From: Halogeometricum sp. S1BR25-6
GTDB taxonomy: Archaea > Halobacteriota > Halobacteria > Halobacteriales > Haloferacaceae
DNA: 64,000 nt
NCBI RefSeq assembly: GCF_031624495.1
Contig: NZ_JAMQOP010000001.1
Coordinates: 620,001 to 684,000, forward strand
Reading direction: 5' to 3'
In this document: one piece after another, positions 52,851 through 61,446 of the stretch
How the letters are laid out: each line of letters begins with the position of its first letter
How positions within the stretch are numbered: position 1 is the stretch's first letter
Program-made: the position numbers and the translations under genes
Notes under the pieces: generated by a model
Seen by the model: the letters and a program-made list of their open reading frames with translations, nothing else
Database searches by the model: none
What the model was told of the DNA's origin: nothing

Positions 52851-54632
52851 TCAGGCGCTCGCGCTCGCGTTCGCCGGTGCCTCGGTCTCGGCCGGGGTCG
52901 ACTCAGCGGCGGTCGCGGTCGCCGTCTCGTCGCTCTCGGTCTCAACCGCCGTCTCAGTCGCGGTCTCGGTCATAGTTTCGGTTTCGGTGGCCGATTCGAC
53001 TTCGGTTTCCGTCTCGGTCGCGGTCACTGATTCGGTCTGCGTCTCGCTCTCTGTCTCCGTCACCATCTCCGCGCTCGTCTCTTCGTCCGAGTCGGGGAGG
53101 TCGGCGAGCGGGTCGGGTTCGTAGAAGCGCCAGAGGCCGTTGTGGCCCTGGTAGGCGTTCTCCTCTTCCTGCTCGAATTCCGTCTTCTTCGAGAACTGAT
53201 ACTCCGCGACCTCCGCGTAACCGCGCTCTATCAGGTCGGCGTTGAGGGTGGCGGTGTCGCCGTCGTCGACGTACACCTGAAGCGTGCCGGAGTCGTCGCG
53301 GCGGTCCGCGACGGAGTCCACGTAGATTCGCACCTCTCGGCCTTCAACCTCGCTAGCGACGAAACTGGTCGCCCTGCCGCCCCAGTCGTTGAGCCAGGCT
53401 TCGCCGCCCTCTTCGGTCGCCATGCCGAGGTAGTCGTCCTCGGTGTAGTCACCGTCGGGGGCGTCGACGCCAACGAGGTCAACTTTCTCCAAGCGACCGT
53501 CGGGGAACTCCACGAGCAGACTGTCGCCGTCGGCGGCCATCGTGACCGTCACGGTCCATTCGGTCTTCGGTTCGGGTTCGGTTTCAGTCTCCGTCTCGGT
53601 CTCAGTCGCCGTTTCCTCCTCGTCCGAGTCGGGGAGGTCGGCGAGCGGGTCGGGTTCGTTGAAGCGCCAGAGGCCGTTGTGGCCCTGGTAGGCGTTCTCC
53701 TCTTCCTGCTCGAACGCCTCTTTCTTCGAGAACGAGTAGTCGGCGACTTCGGCGTAACCGCGCTCTATCAGGTCGGCGTTGAGGGTGGCGGTGTCGCCGT
53801 CGTCAACGTACACTTGGAGGGTGCCGGAGTCGTCGCGGCGGTCGGCGACCGAGTCGACGTAGATCCGCACGTCTCGCCCGCCGATTTCGTCGCTTACGAA
53901 GCCGGTCGCCTTGCCGCCCCAGTCGTCGAGCCAAGCCTCGCCGCCGTCTTCCGTCGCCATCCCCTCGAAGTCGTCCTCCGAGTAGTCACCGTCGGGGGCG
54001 TCGACGCCGACGAGGTCTACTTTCTCCAAGCGACCGTCGGGGAACTCCACGAGCAGACTGTCGCCGTCGGCGACCGTCGTGACCGTCACGTTCCACTCGG
54101 TCTGCGGTTCGGGTTCAGTCTGCGCTTCGAGAGCGCTTGCGGACGACGTCGTCGCCGCTCCGTCGTCGTCGGCCGTCTCACCGTCGGACGCGCTGCCGTC
54201 CGTATCGGCGTCCGAGGAGGCGGCGGCTGACGGGTTATCGTCCGCGCTTGACGCGTCGTCGGAGGTGTCGGAGTCCGACGTGGAGGAGTCGGAGGCGGAA
54301 GCGTCGGACTCGGGCGCGTCGTCGTCAGCCGACGCGGATTCGTCGTCCGAGTCGTCGCTCGACTGCGCCTCTGTAGTCGTCTCCGTGTCGTCGGCGTTCG
54401 CCGACTCCTCGCCCGCGTCCGTCGCGGGGACGGTCGCGGACTCGGCGTCCGTCGCTGTCGCGGAGAGGGTCGAGGCGGCGGCCTCCCCGCGCGTCGAGTC
54501 GGCCGCCGTACTGTCTACCGATTCGTTGCTCCTCACGATATCGCCGTCGGAGGATGCCGATTGCGTACCCGCAGCGGTGCAGCCCGCCGTGACGAGGAGG
54601 AGGGCGACCACGAGTGTTGCCAGCCGGGACAT
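52851..54632 (-). CDS. Lipoprotein with two tandem SNase-like domains
   Basis: The 593-residue exported protein has a lipoprotein signal (RLATLVVALLLVTAGC), an acidic Ser/Thr/Asp stalk of about 150 residues and two thermonuclease-like domains (about 190-345 and 370-525). It ends in a Thr/Glu-rich tail. In SNase the catalytic set is Arg35, Asp40-x-x-Glu43 and Arg87. Here LEKVDLVGVDAPDGD has DAPD for DTPE and no Arg at position 35, and ADRRDDSGTLQVYV lacks the GR pair. So both domains look catalytically altered. Nuclease function should not be assumed. A pair of domains is rare in this family. Confidence 0.82.
   Translation of the reverse strand: MSRLATLVVALLLVTAGCTAAGTQSASSDGDIVRSNESVDSTAADSTRGEAAASTLSATATDAESATVPATDAGEESANADDTETTTEAQSSDDSDDESASADDDAPESDASASDSSTSDSDTSDDASSADDNPSAAASSDADTDGSASDGETADDDGAATTSSASALEAQTEPEPQTEWNVTVTTVADGDSLLVEFPDGRLEKVDLVGVDAPDGDYSEDDFEGMATEDGGEAWLDDWGGKATGFVSDEIGGRDVRIYVDSVADRRDDSGTLQVYVDDGDTATLNADLIERGYAEVADYSFSKKEAFEQEEENAYQGHNGLWRFNEPDPLADLPDSDEEETATETETETETEPEPKTEWTVTVTMAADGDSLLVEFPDGRLEKVDLVGVDAPDGDYTEDDYLGMATEEGGEAWLNDWGGRATSFVASEVEGREVRIYVDSVADRRDDSGTLQVYVDDGDTATLNADLIERGYAEVAEYQFSKKTEFEQEEENAYQGHNGLWRFYEPDPLADLPDSDEETSAEMVTETESETQTESVTATETETEVESATETETMTETATETAVETESDETATATAAESTPAETEAPANASASA
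53084..54097 (-). repeat. Tandem duplication inside the nuclease-like gene
   Basis: Two units about 470 bases long, offset by 537 bases (179 codons), are nearly identical at the DNA level. For example GTCGGGGAGGTCGGCGAGCG occurs at 53091 and 53628. The high nucleotide identity means a recent in-frame duplication or continuing gene conversion. The stalk between the units is TETE-rich. Confidence 0.85.
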
Positions 54633-55589
54633 TCTGTTTGAAATCACTCCATGATAGGACATATAATTCAGCATAATTCTCCGTGATATAATATCGTGTT
54701 AGAATGAGTTTCTCTATTTACTACTATTTTAACCGCGGTTGTACGCGGCTAACTCGCCGGAACACGGGCGTTAGGGCGAAACTTCCGCTCGAACGGTCGA
54801 ACGGCGGACCGCCCGTCATTCGCCCCCGTCGAGGGTCCTCTCGGGTCAGTGAGGTTTCAGATATCTCTCCGCGAAGTCCGAATCGACGGTTCGCACGACG
54901 CCCGTGTTCGGGAGGTCCTTCCGCTTCGCACCCGCCAACCGACCCGTCGAAACCTTCGGTTACGAACTTCATTCCGGGCTCGTTACACGAAATATGTCCG
55001 TGCAGTAAGGTCACAATTAGAGGCAAAAAAGGTCGTGTCCGGCCGTCGCGCGCGAAATCGATGCGCGGCACGGAAACGGACGGTAGGAGGCTTCAGCGTG
55101 CGGTTTTTACGTTTCGGCGCCGCCGCGCCGCGACGGACGGAAGCGCGCGTGCGCGGAGACCGGCAGGTCGGCGCGGACGACGCGCTCACGAGTGCTGAGA
55201 TGGTCTTTCGAGCGCGTTCGTCCGTCGGATTTCCCTCGGCAACCCCCGGAGTCGGTGCGCCAGCGTGGTCGACGGTGCGTCGAGGCGCATCGTTTCTCGC
55301 GCGTCGTGTCGAACTGTACCCCTCGAAGATAGGCTCTTGTCCGTCGCTCGCGGACTCCCCGCATGGACGAGCAGAGTGGGTCGAACCTGGACTGGAGGGC
55401 TGCGGCGGGACTCTCACACTGCCCGTCGGCGTCGGCGCGGTGACCGAGAGTCCGCTGTTGGGGGTCGCCGCGGCGTGCTGTCTGCTTTTCGCCGTCGGTG
55501 TCATCTACCCGTTCGCCGCGTTCACGGCCGAATCGGGGTGAACGAGCGGTGAAGCGCCCGCCGGTCGGTCCATCGCTCCGACGCTCCGG
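54633..55589. other. Gene-poor stretch
   Basis: Nearly 1 kb without a well supported gene. Long frames here are Arg-rich and non-halophilic in composition, so I do not accept them. Two tiny overlapping frames near the right end, 55363-55443 (MDEQSGSNLDWRAAAGLSHC) and 55440-55541 (TESPLLGVAAACCLLFAVGV, one membrane helix), are possible mini-genes. AT-rich promoter-like DNA lies at 54640-54730, upstream of the lipoprotein gene. Confidence 0.4.
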
Positions 55590-56480
55590 CTATCCGAGCA
55601 CCACGTCCAGCGTCAGCATGATGATGGCGCCGGCCATCATTCCGAGCGTCGCGAGTCGCTCGTGGCCGTGCATGTGCGTCTCGGGGATTATCTCGTCGCC
55701 GATGACGTACAGCATCCCGCCGGCGGCGAACCCCATCGCATACGGGAGGACGGGGGCGGCGACGACGACGGCCCACGCGCCGAGGAGCGCCAGCGGAATC
55801 TCAACGGCGCCCGCGCGGATGCCGGCGACGGCGGCGTAGTAGCGCCGACCCATCCCGGCGTTGACGGCGGCCACGGAGACGGCCAACCCCTCGGGGATGT
55901 TCTGGATGCCGATAGCGAGCATGAGAGCGATAGCGTTGCTCACGTCGCCCGACCCGAATCCGACGCCGACGGCCAGTCCCTCGGGCATGTTGTGGAGCGT
56001 GATGGCGACGGTGAACAGGAGGACGCCGAGGACGCGCGAGTCGGCGTCCCGCGCCATCTCCTCGGCCCGCTTTATCCCGCCGTCCGTCTCCGCCCGTTCT
56101 GACAACCGTCCGCTGACGAGGGGGCTGACGTACCGAACCCAGTGTTCGGCCTGGTCGAGGAGGGCGACGCCGAGGACGAACCCGACGAGCACCGGAACGA
56201 TGCCGGCGAACTCGAACCCTCCGACGGCGAAGGGCCGATAGGAGGAGTCGGAGGCGAACTCGATGCCGGGCAAGAGCAGACTCGTGAAACTCGCCGACAG
56301 CATCACGCCCGCGGCGACGCCCAACGACCCGTCCAGCGCGCGTTCGGTCGGATTCCGCCACACCAGCACCAACACCGCCCCGAGCAGGTTCATCCCGGCG
56401 ATGACGACGCCGCCCGCGAGACCCTGCATCACGGGATTCGTTCCGACGATATCGACGAACGTCTGTTCTACGGACGCCAC
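55590..56480 (-). CDS. ZIP-family metal transporter
   Basis: The 296-residue protein has about eight membrane helices and the ZIP metal path: ITLHNMPEGLAVGVGFGSGD in one helix and GIQNIPEGLAVSVAAVNAG in the next. These are the paired H-N-x-P-E-G and Q-N-x-P-E-G metal-site motifs. A His-bearing loop (ETHMHGHERL) is near the C-terminus. It moves Zn2+, Fe2+ or Mn2+ inward. The GTG at 56480 (MASVEQTFVDIV) is preferred; an upstream ATG would add basic residues. No DtxR-like box precedes it. Confidence 0.88.
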   Translation of the reverse strand: MASVEQTFVDIVGTNPVMQGLAGGVVIAGMNLLGAVLVLVWRNPTERALDGSLGVAAGVMLSASFTSLLLPGIEFASDSSYRPFAVGGFEFAGIVPVLVGFVLGVALLDQAEHWVRYVSPLVSGRLSERAETDGGIKRAEEMARDADSRVLGVLLFTVAITLHNMPEGLAVGVGFGSGDVSNAIALMLAIGIQNIPEGLAVSVAAVNAGMGRRYYAAVAGIRAGAVEIPLALLGAWAVVVAAPVLPYAMGFAAGGMLYVIGDEIIPETHMHGHERLATLGMMAGAIIMLTLDVVLG

Positions 56481-56657
56481 GCTCGGTATCCTCCGAAACC
56501 GGTGAGATTCGACATGCTCTATCTGTGACGGAGAGCAACGTAAAGCTGTAGCCGGACGTACCGACGCGTGGCCGGTCACCGTTTCCGCGGATTCGCGCCG
56601 CTCGGCCGGCCGAACGACCCCACAAGAGTTATCCAGACTGAACGTTCACTTTTCGCC

Positions 56658-57101
56658 ATGGAGCGGAACTCGCAGAAGCGACCGTGGCTCGCCGCCCTCT
56701 TCGGGTTGGTCACGGGTGCCGGTCATCTCTATCTCCGACGGTGGAAACGGGCGGTGGGGTGGATCGGTCTCTCGTTCGCCACGTCGCTGTTGGTCGTCGA
56801 CCCCGCCGCGCTACAGGCGTTCTACGAGGGGACGGGACCCATCGAACCCGTCCTGCCGGTGCTCGTCGTCGGTTTCGCCAGCCTATTCGACGCCTACTTC
56901 CTCGCGCGGGCGCAGAACGAGGCGGCGCGCCGCACCGTCGACGCGGACGGGACCATCACGCACTGTCCCCACTGCGGCAAGGAACTCGACGGCGACGTCG
57001 ACTTCTGCCCGTGGTGTACGACGGAACTCGACGAGTTCCGAGTCGCCTCGCCCGCCGACTCCGCCTTCGACTCGGATTCGGACGCCGACGCGCGCGAGTA
57101 A
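56658..57101 (+). CDS. Membrane protein with zinc ribbon
   Basis: The 147-residue protein begins with two or three membrane segments (PWLAALFGLVTGAGHLYLRR, WKRAVGWIGLSFATSLLVVD, PVLPVLVVGFASLFDAYFLA) of a kind seen in TM2-like small proteins. It ends with a zinc ribbon: HCPHCGKELDGDVDFCPWC, four Cys. The ATG at 56658 is right before the first helix. Function unknown; the layout is common in haloarchaea. Confidence 0.75.
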   Translation: MERNSQKRPWLAALFGLVTGAGHLYLRRWKRAVGWIGLSFATSLLVVDPAALQAFYEGTGPIEPVLPVLVVGFASLFDAYFLARAQNEAARRTVDADGTITHCPHCGKELDGDVDFCPWCTTELDEFRVASPADSAFDSDSDADARE

Positions 57102-57146
57102 CTCCTTTCTCCTCGCCGACCCGTCCGACCGCCGCCCGTTCCCGCG

Positions 57147-57977
57147 TCACTCCTCGGCGCCGAGTCCGGCCGCGGCGGCGATGCCCTCGGGGTCCTGGAG
57201 TTCCTCGGCCAACTCGTCGCGCCGCCGCGTGAGTTTTCGATAGGCGTCGACGTTCGTATCGCCGTTGAACGCCGCGGTCTTCGCCAGCGTCGAGAGGTAT
57301 CGTCGGACCGTCTCCTCGCGCGGCGTCAGCAGGTCCTCGACCGTCTCCGTCAGCCCCGTCGCCGTCACCGGCTTCCGGAGGTAGCGGTCGAACGGGACGG
57401 TCAGCGCCGCCTCGTCCAGTCGGTCCGAGGCGAGGAGCACCACGCGGACCGACGGATACTCTTCGGCGATACGGCGGGCGACGCGTTCGCCGGCGACTTC
57501 CGGCATCTTCCGGTCGAGCAGGACCACGTCCACGGTTTCGTCGACCATCGACAGTCCCTCCCGCCCGTCGTTGGCGGCGCGGACCTCGTACCCCTCCAGC
57601 ATCGACGCGTACAGTTCGGTCAGGCGCGCGTCGTCGTCGACGACCAACACGACGGGCGCGCCCTCCGCGCGATAGCGTTCGGACCACCGACCGAGGTCGA
57701 ACAGCACGTCGGCGAGGGAGTTTCCGGCCTCCGTCGGGGCGTACTCGACGCGGAGCGGTCGCTCCTGCAGTTCGCGTCGTTCGACGACGCCGGACTCCGT
57801 GAGGTCCGCGAGCGTCTCGTTGAGCACCTTCGAGGAGACGTCCAATCGCCGTTCGAGTTCGGAGAACCCCGCCGGCCCCTCGGCCACCAGCGAGTAGACG
57901 ACGGCCGGGTGCCACTTCTTCCCGACGACGGTCGCCCCGTCGAGCACGGCGCGAAGCGGCGGTTCTCGGTCGCTCAT
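57147..57977 (-). CDS. HxlR winged helix fused to receiver and HalX domains
   Basis: The 276-residue regulator has an N-terminal HxlR-type winged helix (VGKKWHPAVVYSLVAEGPAG, FSELERRLDVSSKVLNETL) and a receiver domain at about 105-220 (VVLVVDDDARLTELYASMLE, phospho-Asp in VVLLDRKMPE, Lys in YLRKPV). A C-terminal HalX domain follows (ETVRRYLSTLAKTAAFNGDT, then RKLTRRRDELAEEL). A DNA-binding HxlR domain placed before a receiver makes a direct phospho-controlled transcription factor, an unusual join. The histidine kinase gene lies upstream on the same strand and may be its partner. Confidence 0.85.
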   Translation of the reverse strand: MSDREPPLRAVLDGATVVGKKWHPAVVYSLVAEGPAGFSELERRLDVSSKVLNETLADLTESGVVERRELQERPLRVEYAPTEAGNSLADVLFDLGRWSERYRAEGAPVVLVVDDDARLTELYASMLEGYEVRAANDGREGLSMVDETVDVVLLDRKMPEVAGERVARRIAEEYPSVRVVLLASDRLDEAALTVPFDRYLRKPVTATGLTETVEDLLTPREETVRRYLSTLAKTAAFNGDTNVDAYRKLTRRRDELAEELQDPEGIAAAAGLGAEE

Positions 57978-58331
57978 CGTCGGCACATCTACCAGCCCGA
58001 CTGATAACGATTTCTCTCGTCGGTCGTGGTGTCGGGAAAAGCGCCGCGCGGCGGGACGTGGCGGAGGGGGGATGGATGGGGGTGCGCCGGTGAAGGCGCG
58101 TCGCCGTCGCAACCACCGAAAGGGGGGGAAACACCGCGCGAACGCGCGGTATTGGATGACCGGTGGATGCGAGCCCCGCCGTGTCGAACGCTTTCGTGCC
58201 GGACGACACAGTGACGCTTCGCAGTGGGGGTCCGTGTCGGCAGGACCCGGTCGCCCTGGCAACTATTGCTACTCTCGGCTGATAAAAGACTCTTAGCTAA
58301 CCTACCGGTCTGCCCCTCACTTACTTCGAGG
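57978..58331. other. Gene-free gap between regulator and kinase
   Basis: No supported gene. Near the right end CTAACCT (58297-58303) is inverted as AGGTTAG (58329-58335), overlapping the kinase stop codon; it may be a transcript-end structure. The left part must hold the promoter of the HxlR-receiver gene. Confidence 0.4.
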
Positions 58332-59438
58332 TTAGTCTCTCGCGCGAAGTTCGACGACGAACGCGCCGTCGTCGACTCTCACTTCGCCGCCGTAGACGCC
58401 GACGAGTCGCTCGACGAGGTATCGGTCGATGTCGGCGTCGGAGCGTTCGAGGTCCGTCCCCGTGCCGAGCGGCGGTTCCGCGCTAACGCCCGCGCCGTCC
58501 GAGTCGGCGTCCGCTACGCGGACGCGAACCGTCTCGCCGTCGCGTTCGGCGGAGACGTGGAGCGTCGGGGTGTCGCCGCGGTAGTTCGACACCGCCTCGT
58601 TCAATAGACTTCGGAACACCGAGCCGAGGAGGTGGTTGGCGGCGACGCGGCACGCCGGCACCGCCCCGAGTTCGATGCTCGCCCGGGGGAACGCCTCGCG
58701 CCGCGACTGCACCGCTTCTCGAAGTGCCTCGCCGAGGTCGGTCGGTTCGACGGCGGTCGCCGCTTCGTCGGTGATGGTCGCCGCCGCGTCGCCCGCTACG
58801 TCGGTCAGTTCCAACGTGTGCCGGCCGTTGTCGAGGATTCGGTCGAGGATTTCCTCGCCCTCCTCCGTGACGTGGTCGCGGAGGACGTCCGCCCATCCGA
58901 CGATGACGGCCATGTCGTTGCGGATGTCGTGTCGGAAGAGACGGTCGAGCGACTCCAACTCCGCCACCCGCTCGGTCGGAGTGAGGCCTCCGACGGTGCG
59001 GTCGCCGCCGGAGACGGCCGCGCGGATGCGGCGTTCGAGCGTCGCCGCCTCTCGGTCCGCGATTTCCTCCGCGTCCGCTCCACCCGCCGACTCGCCGGTC
59101 CCGCCGTCGGACCGGTCGTCGCTCCCGCAGGCGACGACGTAATCCGCCGCGCCGGCGCGAAGCGCCTCCCGCGCCGTTCGCTCGTCGCCGACGGCCGTGT
59201 ACAGCACCACCGGTACCCGCGGGGCCGCGGCGCCGACCGCTCGTACCACCTCGACGGCGTCGCCGTCGCTCAACGCGTGGTTCGTCACGACGCAGTCGTA
59301 CAGTTCGACGTCCCCGGCGGCCGCCCATCCGGCGACCCCCTCCACCTCGATTCCGTCCCGGTCCCCGAGTCGCTCCGCCGACACCGCCGTCGGGTCGTCG
59401 TCGCCCTCGACGAACAGCACCCGCACCCGTCTCTCCAT
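58332..59438 (-). CDS. Receiver-histidine kinase hybrid, degenerate ATPase
   Basis: The 368-residue protein starts with a receiver-like domain (VRVLFVEGDDDPTAVSAERL, VVTNHALSDGD, VPVVLYTAVGDERTAREALR) in which the usual phospho-Asp region reads TNHAL, so it may not be phosphorylated. The kinase part has the H-box LFRHDIRNDMAVIVGWADVL and N-box SLLNEAVSNYRG. The G-box is weak (DADSDGAG). Signalling by ATP-dependent autophosphorylation is likely but not certain. Partner is probably the HxlR-receiver protein. Confidence 0.78.
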   Translation of the reverse strand: MERRVRVLFVEGDDDPTAVSAERLGDRDGIEVEGVAGWAAAGDVELYDCVVTNHALSDGDAVEVVRAVGAAAPRVPVVLYTAVGDERTAREALRAGAADYVVACGSDDRSDGGTGESAGGADAEEIADREAATLERRIRAAVSGGDRTVGGLTPTERVAELESLDRLFRHDIRNDMAVIVGWADVLRDHVTEEGEEILDRILDNGRHTLELTDVAGDAAATITDEAATAVEPTDLGEALREAVQSRREAFPRASIELGAVPACRVAANHLLGSVFRSLLNEAVSNYRGDTPTLHVSAERDGETVRVRVADADSDGAGVSAEPPLGTGTDLERSDADIDRYLVERLVGVYGGEVRVDDGAFVVELRARD

Positions 59439-59732
59439 ATGTCACAGTTGGTGAACGAGTACAAAAGTCCTCGCGCCGTTCGTCCGCGGCCGACGGTCCG
59501 CGATTCCGCTCTTCGACGCTCGTCGTCTCGGAGTCGAAGACGACGGTGGCGACGGTCACCGGGCCGCGGCGCCCCCGGGCGCGCGACGTTCGTACCACGT
59601 GGGACATCTCCTGCTCGTTTTTGTGCGCTTCTCGTTATTATCCGTCGCACTCTCGAACGGATGGGTTCGTTTCCGCTCGCCCCTCCGGAATCCAACGCAG
59701 AACTAAATCCCGCGGGGGCGAACCGTCGGGCG

Positions 59733-60710
59733 ATGACCTACCAAGTCGTCGCCAGCGACTACCACACGGTTCGCCCGGACGTCCTGCGCGAGACGCTCGA
59801 CGGCGTTGCCGACGTGACGCTCGTCGAACTCGGGTCGACGGAGCGTCTCGTCGACGCCTGTCGGGAGGCCGACGCGGACGCCCTCATCACCGACATCGCC
59901 ACGCCCGTCACCAGCGAGGCACTCGACGAACTCGACCTGTCGGTCGTCGCCCGCGCCGCCGTCGGCTTCGACAACGTCGACGTGGTCGCCGCCGAGGAAC
60001 GCGGCGTCGTCGTCACGAACGTCCCCGGCTACTGCACCGACGAGGTGGCGACGCACACCGTCGCGCTCCTGTTGTCGGCGGTCCGCGCCGTTCCCGAGGT
60101 GAACGACCGAATCGTCGCGGGCGAGTGGCCGACCGCCGACTCGGTCGCCCACGAGGTCCACCGCCTCTCCGGGCGGACGGTCGGCTTCGTCTCCTTCGGC
60201 GCTATCGCCCGCCGGACCGCCGAGATGGTCTCCGGGTTCGGCCTCGACGCGGTAGCCTACGACCCCTACCTCGACCCCGAGGACCTCGACGACGACTCCG
60301 ACGTGGACCTCGTCGACTTCGAGACGCTCTTGGAGCGCTCTCACTACGTCGTCGTCAACGCCCCCGCGACCGACGAGACGCGTGGGATGTTCGACGCCGA
60401 GACGTTCGAGCGGATGCGCGAGGACGCCGTCCTCGTGAACACCGGCCGCGGGGCCGTCGTCGACGAGGATGCTCTGCTCGATGCGCTCGACGCCGACGAG
60501 ATAGACTGCGCCGCCCTCGACATGTTCGAGTCGGAACCCCTTCCTCCCGAATCGCCGCTCCGCGACCGCGCGGACCTCGTCGTCACCTCGCACACGGCGT
60601 GGTACTCCGAGGAGGCCAGCGCCGAGGTGAACGAGACGGCCGCCGCGGACGTGCGCCGCGTGCTGACGGGGGAGACGCCGGCGCACGCCGTCGACCCCGA
60701 CTGGAAGTGA
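59733..60710 (+). CDS. D-isomer-specific 2-hydroxyacid dehydrogenase
   Basis: The 325-residue NAD-dependent enzyme has the family set: AVGFDNVDVVAAEERGVVVT, NVPGYCTDEVATHTVALLL, the Rossmann loop GRTVGFVSFGAIARRTAEM, catalytic Arg in VLVNTGRGAVVDEDALLDAL, Glu in DMFESEPLPPESPL and His in VVTSHTAWYSEEAS. The nucleotide loop is G-x-x-S-F-G-A-I rather than G-x-G-x-x-G. It resembles phosphoglycerate dehydrogenase/CtBP-type members. Physiological substrate unknown. TTATTATCC near 59635 is a plausible TATA element. Confidence 0.9.
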   Translation: MTYQVVASDYHTVRPDVLRETLDGVADVTLVELGSTERLVDACREADADALITDIATPVTSEALDELDLSVVARAAVGFDNVDVVAAEERGVVVTNVPGYCTDEVATHTVALLLSAVRAVPEVNDRIVAGEWPTADSVAHEVHRLSGRTVGFVSFGAIARRTAEMVSGFGLDAVAYDPYLDPEDLDDDSDVDLVDFETLLERSHYVVVNAPATDETRGMFDAETFERMREDAVLVNTGRGAVVDEDALLDALDADEIDCAALDMFESEPLPPESPLRDRADLVVTSHTAWYSEEASAEVNETAAADVRRVLTGETPAHAVDPDWK

Positions 60711-60711
60711 C

Positions 60712-61383
60712 TCAATCGCGGACGTACGTGTCCCGCACCGTCGTCGCCAGCATCCCGTCGCGGTCGAAGACGATGTAGACGGCGAGGAACGGTTCGTCCA
60801 CCGGTCGCAGCACGAACACCTCGCGGGCCTGCTCGGACTCCGGCGGCACCTCCACCTCTCCCTCGCCGACGTCGACGCGGCGAACCAGCGGTTCCAGCGG
60901 CGTGACGCCGTCGCGGAACTCCTCGAAGAGGTCGCGCGCGCCGGACTGCTTGGCGAAGACGTACAGCGCGCCGTTCGGGTCGCCGTCGGTGTTGCGGGTG
61001 ACGCGGCCGTTCATCCCCTCGTTCTCCGCCTCCGCGACCATCCACGCCTGCTTGGCCGCCTCGAACATCCCGGTGACGCCGTCGGCGAAGGTGAACGTCG
61101 TCTCGGCGACGACGGAGACGTCCGCGAACCGCGGGTCGCCGTCGCGCCACGTCAGATCGGCGTCGACGACGTTGCCCGCGGCGAGCGAGTCGACCGCCGC
61201 GGCGAGTTCGCCCTCGTAACCCGTCGCGTCGACGTATGTCGGGTCGTAGGACTCCTCGGGCGGCGCGGCGTCCGAGTCCGCCTTCGAGTCCGAGGCGTCC
61301 TCGGACAGTTCCACGAGGAGGAGTTCGTCGGGGTCGCGGGGGCGTCCGAGGACACGGTAGCGACCCTCGGTTGTCAGATCCAT
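60712..61383 (-). CDS. Hypothetical haloarchaeal protein (DUF6663-like)
   Basis: The 223-residue cytoplasmic protein starts MDLTTEGRYRVLGRPRDPDE-LLLVEL and contains FTFADGVTGMFEAAKQAWMV, NGRVTRNTDGDPNGALYVFA and VYIVFDRDGMLATTVRDTYV. I associate this pattern with the haloarchaea-specific DUF6663 group. No enzymatic motif is visible. It converges with the dehydrogenase, the stop codons being one base apart. Confidence 0.72.
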   Translation of the reverse strand: MDLTTEGRYRVLGRPRDPDELLLVELSEDASDSKADSDAAPPEESYDPTYVDATGYEGELAAAVDSLAAGNVVDADLTWRDGDPRFADVSVVAETTFTFADGVTGMFEAAKQAWMVAEAENEGMNGRVTRNTDGDPNGALYVFAKQSGARDLFEEFRDGVTPLEPLVRRVDVGEGEVEVPPESEQAREVFVLRPVDEPFLAVYIVFDRDGMLATTVRDTYVRD

Positions 61384-61446
61384 GCCACCGCTTCCGGCCC
61401 AATCGAGAAAAGGCGGGCGGTTTCGGCGCCGACCGGCGCTCAGTCC

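Noticed and set aside
52851-54632. Active secreted thermonuclease
   Set aside because: Catalytic Arg residues are absent and DTPE is replaced by DAPD in both domains, so nuclease activity is not supported.
54704-55541. Frames of 160-230 codons after the nuclease-like gene
   Set aside because: Strongly Arg-rich translation, unlike halophile proteins, and no motifs. Only a 33-codon membrane mini-frame at the end is even plausible.
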